Origin: Pontibacter russatus
Lineage (GTDB): Bacteria; Bacteroidota; Bacteroidia; Cytophagales; Hymenobacteraceae
Direction: 5' to 3'
DNA length: 64,000 nucleotides
NCBI RefSeq assembly: GCF_009931655.1
Contig: NZ_CP047984.1
Span: forward strand, 2,002,501 to 2,066,500
Made by a program: the position numbers and the translations under genes. Every line of letters starts with the position of its first letter. The stretch's first letter is position 1. Positions 25,568-33,667 of this stretch are shown here, piece after piece. The notes under the pieces are model-generated. The model did no database searches, was not told the DNA's origin, and saw only the letters and a list, made by a program, of their open reading frames with translations.

Positions 25568-26212
25568 TTACCGCTTGCGGCCCAGGCTGATGTTGGCCTT
25601 GCTCTCCTCGCCCGAAAGCAGGCGGTTGATGTTCTTGCGGTGCGTCAGCGCCACCACGGCAAACAGCACGAAGCCGAAGATGATCAGGATCGGGTTCTCG
25701 GGGTGGAACTTTGGCAGCAGCAGCAGCAACGGGAAAGCCAGCGCGGCAATCATCGAGCCCAGCGACACATACTTGGAGGTAAAGAGCACAATCACAAAGA
25801 TGGCGATGCACATCAGGGCCACCACCGGCTCGATGGCCAGCATCATGCCCAGCAGCGTGGCAACGCCCTTGCCGCCCACAAAGCGCTCATATATGGGGAA
25901 GATATGCCCCACCACACTCAGGGCACCGAAAATGAGCTGGTATATCACCAGGTTGTCCGGCTCGATGACGTTGAAGATGACCAGGAATCCCGCCAGTGAG
26001 GTGGCCGTCCACCCTTTGAAAATATCAATCAGCATCACGGCCGCGCCCGGCTTCTTTCCCAGCACCCGGAAGGTGTTGGTAGCGCCGGAGTTGCCGCTGC
26101 CGTGCTGCCGTATGTCGATGCCGTAATAGGCCTTCCCGATCCAGACGGCCGTGCAGATAGAGCCAATCAGATAGGCCGCTATGCCCAGTACCGCGATGAG
26201 TATTATGTCCAT
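25568..26212 (-). CDS. plsY: Glycerol-3-phosphate acyltransferase PlsY
   Basis: A 214-residue integral membrane enzyme that transfers acyl from acyl phosphate to glycerol 3-phosphate, starting phospholipid synthesis. The start is ATG at 26212 (MDIILIAVLGIAAYLIGSIC); a longer open frame upstream lacks hydrophobic character. The family loops are present: GSGNSGATNTFRVLGKKPG (about 42-60), PIYERFVGGKGVATLLG (about 106-122) and LTHRKNINRLLSGEES near the C terminus. About five membrane segments can be traced. The partner plsX is not in the window. Confidence 0.92.
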   Translation of the reverse strand: MDIILIAVLGIAAYLIGSICTAVWIGKAYYGIDIRQHGSGNSGATNTFRVLGKKPGAAVMLIDIFKGWTATSLAGFLVIFNVIEPDNLVIYQLIFGALSVVGHIFPIYERFVGGKGVATLLGMMLAIEPVVALMCIAIFVIVLFTSKYVSLGSMIAALAFPLLLLLPKFHPENPILIIFGFVLFAVVALTHRKNINRLLSGEESKANISLGRKR

Positions 26213-26378
26213 GTAGTGTCTTTTAAATCCAGGGTTTGCGCCGGCAGCGGCTGTGTCAGCGAAACGCAAATCTGCGGGGCGCAAAAAAGAGTCCCAATAT
26301 AGCCAAATCTTAATTCCCGGTCCAGCCTTTCGGCCCTTCGTGTCACTTTATACGCGAAGTGAAGGGCTCCCGGTTATT

Positions 26379-29300
26379 TTACTCTGTCCCGTCCTCCCCC
26401 TCAGCAACCTCTTCCTCATTGCGCTTTCTGCGCTTCTTCTTTTCCTTCTTCGGCTCCTCCTCCAGGTAGTCGAAGTTGCCCGTTGACTCCGGCACTATCT
26501 GCTCCGACGCCACCTTAAAGCCGTTTTTGCCATCCAGATAGGCCGTGCGGAAATGCTCCAGGAACTGGTTCTTCTCAATCGCCTCGCCGGCATATATGCC
26601 GTAGTCGCCCGACACCCCGCGGCTGCCCTTCGACTTGGAGGCCACCGCTTTGTTGAACTTGTCGTCGGAGGAGGCCATGGTCATGCCGTTCTCGAAGAAA
26701 CTGAAGTAGTACCAGGTATAGGGGTCGGCCTGCAGGTAAAGGTTCACGGCTGGCAGCCCGTTCATATCCTGCCGCATCTCCAGATATCCGTCCATGACGG
26801 CGCTGATGTCTTCTTTCAGGATGTTGGACAGGCCGATGGTGCCCACGTTGTACCAGGCTTTCTGCTCGTTGTCCCACTGCAGTTTCACATCGCTCAGCAC
26901 CAGGCTGCGCACCAGTTTCTTCGACAGTTTGGGCAGCGGCACATACTCGGTGGCCGACTGCTGCACGTAACGGCGCACCTCCTTGTCGCCCACAAACTCA
27001 CCCAGTTTATACAGCATCGCGTCGCTGGGGGCTGCCGCAGCGATGCCTCCCACCGCATCGCCGCCCAGGGTGGCCGCCATGGCAGCAAGCGCCTGGCCCG
27101 GCACCGCCATATCGAAAACCAGGAAGGCATCCAGGTCATATTGGCTGCTGTCGGCCTGGGCGCTGCCGCTGCCGGAGGCCTCCACCGTAAAGTTCTTCAC
27201 CGGTTTCAGCAGGTTCAGTTTCCCCTCGAAGTGTACTGTTCTGGAAGAATCGTTGTAGTGCAGCACGTTGCCCTCGTAGGCGTCGCCGTACGCCCTGGCT
27301 TCCTGGCCTAGCTTAAACTCTTTTCGTTCCTTGTTGTAAGAGAGCAGCCCGTCTACTGTAAACAAATCGAGGTCTTCCTCTGCCTGCTTTTTAGACACAA
27401 AGGTGCTGTAGAATGCGCCCGTGCCTGCGGCCATGTGGATGCCGGTGTGCAGCGGTGTGCCGTCGGCTGCCTTCGGGTTGATGATGGGGATGCGGACGTT
27501 GGCGGGGTTCAGGGTGTCCTTTTTGTAAGGGAACCAGTCGGAGTCGTCGGGGTTGCCGGTAAAGTTCAGCTTCAGCTCCCCATCGAAATCCAGGTACTGC
27601 CTTGGGGCCCGCATCGTCACGCTGCCTCTGTATAAAATGCGCGGGAAGATATAGAAGGGCGTGGTCTCGTCCATATTGGCCGTGGCCGTGGTGTAGGCTG
27701 TTTTCTTCTTGCCTCCCTCGGGGCTGCCATATATAAAGTCGGCGAACTGCAGTTGGAAAGAATCGGCAGCGGCGTTCTGGTAATCCAGCACGGCATTGCC
27801 TTTCAGCGCCATCCGCGACAGCACATCGATATTGCCCTTATATAGCCTGTGGAACTGCTGTGTGGAGTCGGCGAGCACGCGCGCGTTGCGAAGCGTCTGG
27901 ATGGTGGCGTCGGCCGCCACGGCCACGCGGCCGCTATCCGGCACCACGTGCATGTCGGCCACGGCGATATAGGGCACGCCACCGGCCAGCAGGTTGTTGC
28001 TTTTCAGGTCGTACTCGCCGCTGCCGGCCATAAAGCGCAGCCCCTCCTGGGCGGGGTGCAGCGAGTAGAACCAGTTTTTGCCGCCGCCTTCATCCGCCTG
28101 CAGGCTCACCTTCTGCTGGTTCATATCCCAGCGGGCGCTGCTCATGGAGGTCTTGTACTGCGCCTTCGGGAACTCGATGCTCGTCATGCCTTTCTGCTCG
28201 CTCTCGAAATCCACGAGTCCTTTGGTCATGTCGTAGGCAATGGACCCGTCCTGCGCCTTCACCGCCGGCCTTCCCTCCACATCCGACTTCACCACCATCT
28301 GGGCATGGTTTCCGGTGAAGGTGCGCTGCTTAAAGAGCAGTTCTTTGGAGGTGACATTCGCCACCGGGTTGTCCAGCACCCCTGCGGCGTAAAGGCCTCC
28401 CGGCGAGAGTTTGGCAACGCCTTTAAATGCGAATTCCTCTTGATACAGCTTCATGGGCTCGGCCACCGTCTGCAGGTACATGGTGTCGGCCTGCGGCTGC
28501 CAGTTCATATCGTAATTGGTAAGTGTGGCCACCGGAAACTCGGCTCCGCTGTGCTGCCCCCCGGCAAGCTGGAAAGAGGTGCCGCCCTTTGCCGTCACGC
28601 CGTTTTTATAATAGGTATAGGCGGGAGCCTCCAGCGTGGCGCCCATATACTGCAGGGTGCCTTTGCTCTGGATGCCGGCGGAACTCAGCATGATGGTATC
28701 GAACACCATGCCCTTGCCGCCATAGGCGGGCAGCCCTTCCGCCCCCGGCTGGTAATAAAAGCCAAGGGTCTCGTCGGGCATCATCACCATCTTTGCTTTG
28801 ATGGGCGGGAAAATGCCGCCGGAGTTGAACGTGCCGTCAAAGCCGAAGGAGTTGCTGCCGGAGCTCAGGCTGTCGAGTTTGAAGGGCGGCATCTCGAAGT
28901 ACACGGTGCTGTCGTAAGCGCCGCCGGCCACGTCGGGGCGGGCAAAAGCCACCCGCGCGCCCGTCACGCCGTCGAATCTGGGGTATTCGGCATAAAACTC
29001 CTCCCCTGACTTGTTGTCGGGCTTGTTTATATATAAGATCCCGGACATGCCTCCGGAATTACCGGTCAGCACCTGGTCGCTCACCTCTCCGTTGCGCCCC
29101 CGGCGCTTGCCCGTCACCAGGGCCACGGTGTCTATCTTGGTGAGAGCGATGGAAAAATCGTTGTAGTTGAACCTGAAGTCGGTGCCTTTGATGGCAAGCC
29201 GGCTGGCATATACCTCCCCGTTAAACTCTATATCGCGGTTTTTGAGGATATGGACTTCCTGGCCGCGCGGCAATATATACACGCTGGCCGTGTCGTTGTT

Positions 29301-31148
29301 AAACACGATCCGATCCACGCCCCGCACCGTCAGTTTGTTGCTTTCCAGGTCGAGGGTGGCATTGCGGCCGGAAGGCACCACTGACTTGATGATGAGGTGG
29401 TCATAATCCTTCACATCGCGGGAGGCATTCACGTAATGCAGCGCCTTTGGCTTCAGCTCGATATAGCCGGAGGCCGGGTCGTAGTTTATATATCCCTGGT
29501 ACGACATGGCCAAGGCCGCCTCTTTGATGGCGTTCTCACTTATCTTCGTTGCTTTGGCTACGTCTGCGGTGTAGAAGTCGGTTCTCTTCGCTTTGGAGGC
29601 GTAGCCCGCCAGCAGTTGCAGCGGGTGGAACGGCGCCACACCCACCAGGCGCTGGTAGCGGCTGTTAGAGAAATACTCCGTGGACTCTACCTGCAGCGGA
29701 ATAAGCGTTTTGGTATTCAGGACGGAAAACTCGATTTTAGGCACCCCCAGCTTCCACTGCAGGCGCTCGGCCGTCAGTTCTATCTGGTGGAAATTGTCGT
29801 AGAAGGGCATATCCGCGTAAACCCCTTTGTCTTTTGTCAGCGTCAGTTCCTGCGCAGGCCTGGAGAAGCGCAGTTGCACGGCCGGATGCGTCAGCGAGTC
29901 GCCCTGCTGGTAAATGGCCACGCTGGCGCGGTTTGCCAGCAGCAGCGAGTCTTCGAAGGTATAGCTCTGGGCCAGGGAGCGGAATTTGCGCTGCCCGCCA
30001 TGCGACACCACAATCTCGGAGAGGCTTCCATCCAGCGGCTTGCTGCCTATCATACCACCCACCAGCGAGAAGCCTCCCTTATAGGCAATGTTGCCGCCCA
30101 GGTTCTTCACCTGCGCGTCGTTGGTGAACGAGGTGAACTTCGGGTAAGGGTAATTGCCGCTTTTACGCTTGCTGCTTATCCACTCCAGGGCGCCGTCCAC
30201 GGGCGCGGCCAGCACCGCCGGAAAGGTAACCGCGACATCAGGAGCCTTGAAACCCGCGAAAGAGGTGTTGAAGTTATATTGGCCAAGTTCGGCGGAGGCG
30301 TGCTCACCTTTCACCTGCCAGTCGAATTTTCCGCCCTCCCCCACAAACAGATTGGTAGCCAGCATCAGCTGCCCGGCCGTGTTATATATGGCTGTGGAGT
30401 CCCAGGGCGTGACGAAGAGCAGGTTTGTTTTCTCCAGTTTCAGCACCGGCCCGCTCACTTTTGGCTGCTCGGGCACGAAGAGGCGCTTCTGGTTTTCCTT
30501 GCGGGCCTGGGCCGCTTTCTGCTTGTCTTCTTTCTTCGGAACCGTGATGACGGTGCCCCAGCCATCATCTTCCGTTACTTCTTCCCCGGTGCTCGCTTCA
30601 TCATCCCAGGAGGTATCGTCCCAGCCGCTGCCAGATGCTGCGTCGTCTGCCTTGCTGGCGCCCTCGTAAACAAAGCTGAATTCGCCCCCGGTGGTCCGCA
30701 GGCTGTAGTAGGAATTCTGGTAGAGTTGGTTGCTGGTGAGGTAGAGGGCGGCGGTGGTGAGAAACTGGTCGAGTTGCTTGGGCTCCTCCTGCTGCACAGC
30801 CTTTTCGGTCACTTCCAGCATCTTGTCGAGCTGGTCGGGGCGTATGTGCTGATTGTTGATGCCAGCCGTCACCATGGTGTAGAACTGGCCGAAGCGCGAG
30901 GCGGGGAGGCGCTTGCGGTACATGCGCTGGCTGATGTCCATCACCTGCTGCTGCTGCTTTGCCGTGAGTTTGCCGTTGTTCCAGATTTCTGCCAGGTCTG
31001 TGCTAAGCTTTTCTGCGTCCGGCACTTTCCCGGCCAGCAGCATCGCCTGCACATCCCCGACAAACGCCTCAGGCTTATCAGAGAGTTTCGACTGCGCCTG
31101 CGCCGCCAGGGTGACAAAGAAAAAAAGAAAGGGTAAAAGTTGTTTCAT
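26379..31148 (-). CDS. Giant secreted beta-rich protein, unknown function
   Basis: A 1589-residue protein with a clear signal peptide (MKQLLPFLFFFVTLAAQAQS). Residues about 22-165 are helical. An acidic low-complexity linker follows (about 168-235, with GSGWDDTSWDDEAST). Then come about 1250 residues rich in short beta strands, with words such as FNGEVYASRLAIKGTDFRFN and PRQYLDFDGELKLNFTGN. The tail is extremely basic then acidic (KKEKKKRRKRNEEE). The beta part recalls a long beta-jellyroll or LptA/AsmA-like solenoid, but this is only impression. No catalytic motif and no type IX sorting domain were seen. It starts 18 bp after prmA on the same strand, so it is likely co-transcribed. I do not recognise a named family. 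Confidence 0.8.
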   Translation of the reverse strand: MKQLLPFLFFFVTLAAQAQSKLSDKPEAFVGDVQAMLLAGKVPDAEKLSTDLAEIWNNGKLTAKQQQQVMDISQRMYRKRLPASRFGQFYTMVTAGINNQHIRPDQLDKMLEVTEKAVQQEEPKQLDQFLTTAALYLTSNQLYQNSYYSLRTTGGEFSFVYEGASKADDAASGSGWDDTSWDDEASTGEEVTEDDGWGTVITVPKKEDKQKAAQARKENQKRLFVPEQPKVSGPVLKLEKTNLLFVTPWDSTAIYNTAGQLMLATNLFVGEGGKFDWQVKGEHASAELGQYNFNTSFAGFKAPDVAVTFPAVLAAPVDGALEWISSKRKSGNYPYPKFTSFTNDAQVKNLGGNIAYKGGFSLVGGMIGSKPLDGSLSEIVVSHGGQRKFRSLAQSYTFEDSLLLANRASVAIYQQGDSLTHPAVQLRFSRPAQELTLTKDKGVYADMPFYDNFHQIELTAERLQWKLGVPKIEFSVLNTKTLIPLQVESTEYFSNSRYQRLVGVAPFHPLQLLAGYASKAKRTDFYTADVAKATKISENAIKEAALAMSYQGYINYDPASGYIELKPKALHYVNASRDVKDYDHLIIKSVVPSGRNATLDLESNKLTVRGVDRIVFNNDTASVYILPRGQEVHILKNRDIEFNGEVYASRLAIKGTDFRFNYNDFSIALTKIDTVALVTGKRRGRNGEVSDQVLTGNSGGMSGILYINKPDNKSGEEFYAEYPRFDGVTGARVAFARPDVAGGAYDSTVYFEMPPFKLDSLSSGSNSFGFDGTFNSGGIFPPIKAKMVMMPDETLGFYYQPGAEGLPAYGGKGMVFDTIMLSSAGIQSKGTLQYMGATLEAPAYTYYKNGVTAKGGTSFQLAGGQHSGAEFPVATLTNYDMNWQPQADTMYLQTVAEPMKLYQEEFAFKGVAKLSPGGLYAAGVLDNPVANVTSKELLFKQRTFTGNHAQMVVKSDVEGRPAVKAQDGSIAYDMTKGLVDFESEQKGMTSIEFPKAQYKTSMSSARWDMNQQKVSLQADEGGGKNWFYSLHPAQEGLRFMAGSGEYDLKSNNLLAGGVPYIAVADMHVVPDSGRVAVAADATIQTLRNARVLADSTQQFHRLYKGNIDVLSRMALKGNAVLDYQNAAADSFQLQFADFIYGSPEGGKKKTAYTTATANMDETTPFYIFPRILYRGSVTMRAPRQYLDFDGELKLNFTGNPDDSDWFPYKKDTLNPANVRIPIINPKAADGTPLHTGIHMAAGTGAFYSTFVSKKQAEEDLDLFTVDGLLSYNKERKEFKLGQEARAYGDAYEGNVLHYNDSSRTVHFEGKLNLLKPVKNFTVEASGSGSAQADSSQYDLDAFLVFDMAVPGQALAAMAATLGGDAVGGIAAAAPSDAMLYKLGEFVGDKEVRRYVQQSATEYVPLPKLSKKLVRSLVLSDVKLQWDNEQKAWYNVGTIGLSNILKEDISAVMDGYLEMRQDMNGLPAVNLYLQADPYTWYYFSFFENGMTMASSDDKFNKAVASKSKGSRGVSGDYGIYAGEAIEKNQFLEHFRTAYLDGKNGFKVASEQIVPESTGNFDYLEEEPKKEKKKRRKRNEEEVAEGEDGTE

Positions 31149-31166
31149 AAGGGTAAGCGTCAGGTA

Positions 31167-31997
31167 TTAGCGTGCTCTGAACAGGGCGGACACCCAGTTA
31201 TTCTTCACCCGGTGCGATTGGTATAGCAGCCTCAGCGCCTCGGCTTTCTGCTGGAGTATCGGCAGGTCTTCGGTGTAAAAGCCGCTCAGCAGCAGCCAGC
31301 CTCCCGGCTTCAGTACCGCTTTGTAAGCAGGCATGTCCTCCAGCAACACGTTGCGGTTAATGTTTGCCAGGATGATGTCAAAGGGTCTCTCGCCTGCAAT
31401 GGTTTCGGCGCCGCCCAGGCGCACGTCTATCTGGCTGTAGCCGTTCAGCTCGGCGTTCTCGCGGGCGTTCTCCACCGTCCAGTCCTCTATCTCCACGGCT
31501 ACAATCTCTGCGGCGCCCAGTTCTCCGGCCATGATGGCCAGGATGCCGGTGCCGCAGCCCATATCCAGCACGCGCCTGCCCTGGTGGGCCAGCGTCAGCT
31601 GGTTTTCAATCATCAGCGTGGTGGTTTCGTGGTGGCCCGTGCCAAACGACATTTTTGGGTTGATGACGATGTCGTACTTCGCCTGTTCCGGCCGCGGGTG
31701 GAAAGAGGCGCGCACCGACACCTGCCCGCCGATGAAAAGCGGCTCGAAGTTTTTTTCCCACTCCTCGTTCCAGTTCTGGCGCTCGATTTTCTGTACGCCA
31801 TATGTTACCTGCACCAGTCCGGCGTAGCGCTGCAGCGTTTCCTGCAGGGCCATCTCGCTGTACTGGTCTTCTGTTATATAGGCGCTGAAACCGTCTTCTG
31901 TTTCCACAAAAGCGTCGAAGCCGAGCTCTCCGAGTTCGGCTGTCAGGATGTCCGCAAAGTCTGCGTTTACTTTTAAGGTTACTTCTATAAAATCCAT
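31167..31997 (-). CDS. prmA: Ribosomal protein L11 methyltransferase
   Basis: A 276-residue methyltransferase starting MDFIEVTLKV at the ATG at 31997; a further ATG at 32018 would overlap the gene upstream. The SAM-binding core is VLDMGCGTGILAIMAGELGA (about residues 143-162), followed by VAVEIEDWTVENARENA, and the substrate-side motif DIILANINRNVLL is present. PrmA methylates ribosomal protein L11. It lies 8 bp after the small repeat protein and 18 bp before the giant secreted protein, in one apparent operon. The giant gene is an unexpected partner for it. Confidence 0.92.
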   Translation of the reverse strand: MDFIEVTLKVNADFADILTAELGELGFDAFVETEDGFSAYITEDQYSEMALQETLQRYAGLVQVTYGVQKIERQNWNEEWEKNFEPLFIGGQVSVRASFHPRPEQAKYDIVINPKMSFGTGHHETTTLMIENQLTLAHQGRRVLDMGCGTGILAIMAGELGAAEIVAVEIEDWTVENARENAELNGYSQIDVRLGGAETIAGERPFDIILANINRNVLLEDMPAYKAVLKPGGWLLLSGFYTEDLPILQQKAEALRLLYQSHRVKNNWVSALFRAR

Positions 31998-32005
31998 GCT
32001 AGTAC

Positions 32006-32383
32006 TTAATCGCGGCATATGGCCGATGAGCGCACGTCTGTGTAAAATACCGTGAAGTCGGCCAGGTTGCGCTGGTCCGTCACGTAAAGGATATGGTTGG
32101 CAAAGGCCTTGTGCGGTGTGATATACCAGATGGCCGGAGCGTCGGCGAACAGCTTGTTGTTCTCGCGATATACCACCATGTTGGCAAAAGCCTCCTCCTC
32201 GTTCAGGAAAACAATGGCCGAGGCCGTGTTTTTGTACCGTGGGTCACGCTCCAGGTACACGGCCCCGTACACATGGCAGTAATCTTTGGCTGCACTGAAT
32301 GTGCTGGCGGGGGCAGGCGCTGTCGCGGGTGTTCTGAAAACGGGGAACAGCGCCAGCCAGCTTGTAAACAATAGATACATCAT
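32006..32383 (-). CDS. Small exported repeat protein (DUF6150-like)
   Basis: A 125-residue protein with an N-terminal signal peptide (MMYLLFTSWLALFPVF), then short tandem units of about 20 residues: AIVFLNEEEAFANMVVYRE, LFADAPAIWYITPHKAFAN, HILYVTDQRNLADFTVFYTD. Each unit has an aromatic pair and an Ala-Asp/Asn turn. The pattern resembles the DUF6150 family of Bacteroidota; function unknown. Two Cys residues (CHVYG near the start, and near the end) may form a disulfide closing the repeat. A TACCTTTG box stands 18 bases upstream. It is the first gene of the prmA unit. Confidence 0.7.
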   Translation of the reverse strand: MMYLLFTSWLALFPVFRTPATAPAPASTFSAAKDYCHVYGAVYLERDPRYKNTASAIVFLNEEEAFANMVVYRENNKLFADAPAIWYITPHKAFANHILYVTDQRNLADFTVFYTDVRSSAICRD

Positions 32384-32400
32384 ATATAGGATACTAAATC

Positions 32401-32408
32401 CAAAGGTA
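32401..32408 (-). promoter_or_regulatory. Predicted -7 element of the prmA operon
   Basis: TACCTTTG on the minus strand is a perfect -7 box 18 bases before the first start codon; the -33 region lies in the T-rich side of the tpiA terminator and is not clear. Confidence 0.5.
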
Positions 32409-32423
32409 AATATAAGTTACACA

Positions 32424-32460
32424 AAAAAGGGTGCCAATCTTTGTGTTTGGCACCCTTTTT
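32424..32460. terminator. Terminator of tpiA (symmetric)
   Basis: A perfect 14-bp stem (AAAAAGGGTGCCAA/TTGGCACCCTTTTT) with a 9-base loop, 20 bases past the tpiA stop. Owing to A and T runs on both sides it could work in both directions. Confidence 0.9.
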
Positions 32461-32479
32461 CACAATTTATTTTTATACT

Positions 32480-33241
32480 TTAAAAAGACCGGATGATATC
32501 CGTGAAGTCCCTGGACTTCAGCGAGGCGCCGCCAATCAGGCCGCCGTCTATATCTTCCTGCGCAAACAACTCCCGGGCGTTGCCAGGGTTGCAGCTTCCG
32601 CCATATAAAATTGTACAATTATAAGCCGCCTCCGCATCGAACATGCGCGACAACTGCTCCCGGATATAGGCGTGCATTTCCTGCGCCTGCTCCGAGCTGG
32701 CCGTTTTACCGGTGCCAATCGCCCAGATGGGCTCGTAGGCGATCACGATCTGATCAAACTCCTCGTTGCTGAGGAAAGAGACACTGTCTTTCAGCTGCTG
32801 ACCCACGTAGTCGAAGTGGTTTTCGGCTTCGCGCTCCTCCAGCGGCTCTCCGCAGCAGAAGATCGGCTTCAGGCCTTGGGCAATGGCCAGCTTCATTTTC
32901 TTGTAGAGCGTCTGGGCGTTTTCGTGGTGATATAAACGACGCTCGCTGTGGCCGATGATCACGTACTCCACGCCCACCGACTTGAGCATGGCAGCCGACA
33001 CCTCGCCGGTATAGGCGCCGCTCTCATGTTCGCTCACGTTCTGGGCGGCCAGGTGCATTTTACTGTTGCCCTGCACCAGTTTACCCACGGGCTGCAGGTA
33101 CGGGAATGGCGGCGTCACGATCACGGTCACATCACCGCTCACTTCGTCCTTCACCATGTTATCGATCTCCGATGTCAGCGAAAGCGCCTCCTCGTAAGTT
33201 TTATTCATTTTCCAGTTGCCTGCAACAATCTTCTTTCTCAT
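32480..33241 (-). CDS. tpiA: Triosephosphate isomerase
   Basis: A 253-residue TIM-barrel enzyme of glycolysis that interconverts dihydroxyacetone phosphate and glyceraldehyde 3-phosphate. Catalytic residues are visible: Lys11 in AGNWKMNKT, His98 in IIGHSERR, Glu170 in IAYEPIWAIGTGKTAS, and the phosphate-binding YGGSCNPGNARELF. The length is normal and no residue is missing. It is a single gene with a strong terminator; the 426-bp space upstream holds a repeat element. Confidence 0.97.
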   Translation of the reverse strand: MRKKIVAGNWKMNKTYEEALSLTSEIDNMVKDEVSGDVTVIVTPPFPYLQPVGKLVQGNSKMHLAAQNVSEHESGAYTGEVSAAMLKSVGVEYVIIGHSERRLYHHENAQTLYKKMKLAIAQGLKPIFCCGEPLEEREAENHFDYVGQQLKDSVSFLSNEEFDQIVIAYEPIWAIGTGKTASSEQAQEMHAYIREQLSRMFDAEAAYNCTILYGGSCNPGNARELFAQEDIDGGLIGGASLKSRDFTDIIRSF

Positions 33242-33411
33242 GTTCTATATGTTTGTTTATAATGATCTTATATATGCTACGCTTTGGAATTTAAGCTACT
33301 GAAGTGGCAATTTAATAATTTCTACGGAGTGGCTTTAGAATTGCGTGTAGTTCTGCTTTCGTTTTTGCTATATAAGCTTGGATGATTGCGCTGTAAGTGC
33401 TGCCTATATAT

Positions 33412-33649
33412 CCAACCACCCCTGCCCCTCCTTGTCTAAGGAGGGGAGTCTGCTTTTGCTTCAGAAGAGGGATATGTTCTATAGCTACTGCTTCCTGTTG
33501 TATACAGGGAGTATATATGGAATTTTTAATTTAATGCTTTTTATGCATATTAACTCTATATCCATATATAATTGCTACAGCTACTGGCTTTTGGTTGGAG
33601 TTAGCTGAAAAACTCCTCTCCTTAGACAAGGAGGGGCAGGGGTGGTTGG
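33412..33649. repeat. Palindromic MITE-like element (GGAGGGG arms)
   Basis: Left arm 33412-33447 and right arm 33614-33649 are 36-bp inverted repeats with one mismatch. Each arm also folds on itself (CCCCTCC/GGAGGGG around TTGTCTAA). The 166 bases between are AT-rich and carry no convincing gene. One arm recurs as a partial copy at 12776-12797. The structure is that of a non-autonomous miniature element or a large REP pair. Confidence 0.7.
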
Positions 33650-33667
33650 ACCCGGTCCCGTAAAAGC

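Noticed and set aside
29397..31136. 579-codon plus-strand frame opposite the giant protein gene
   Set aside because: Antisense shadow. The composition is typical of such shadows, and the minus frame has a signal peptide and coherent domains.
33378..33608. 76-codon frame inside the palindromic element
   Set aside because: It reads through the inverted arm and the AT-rich centre; no family and no upstream signals.
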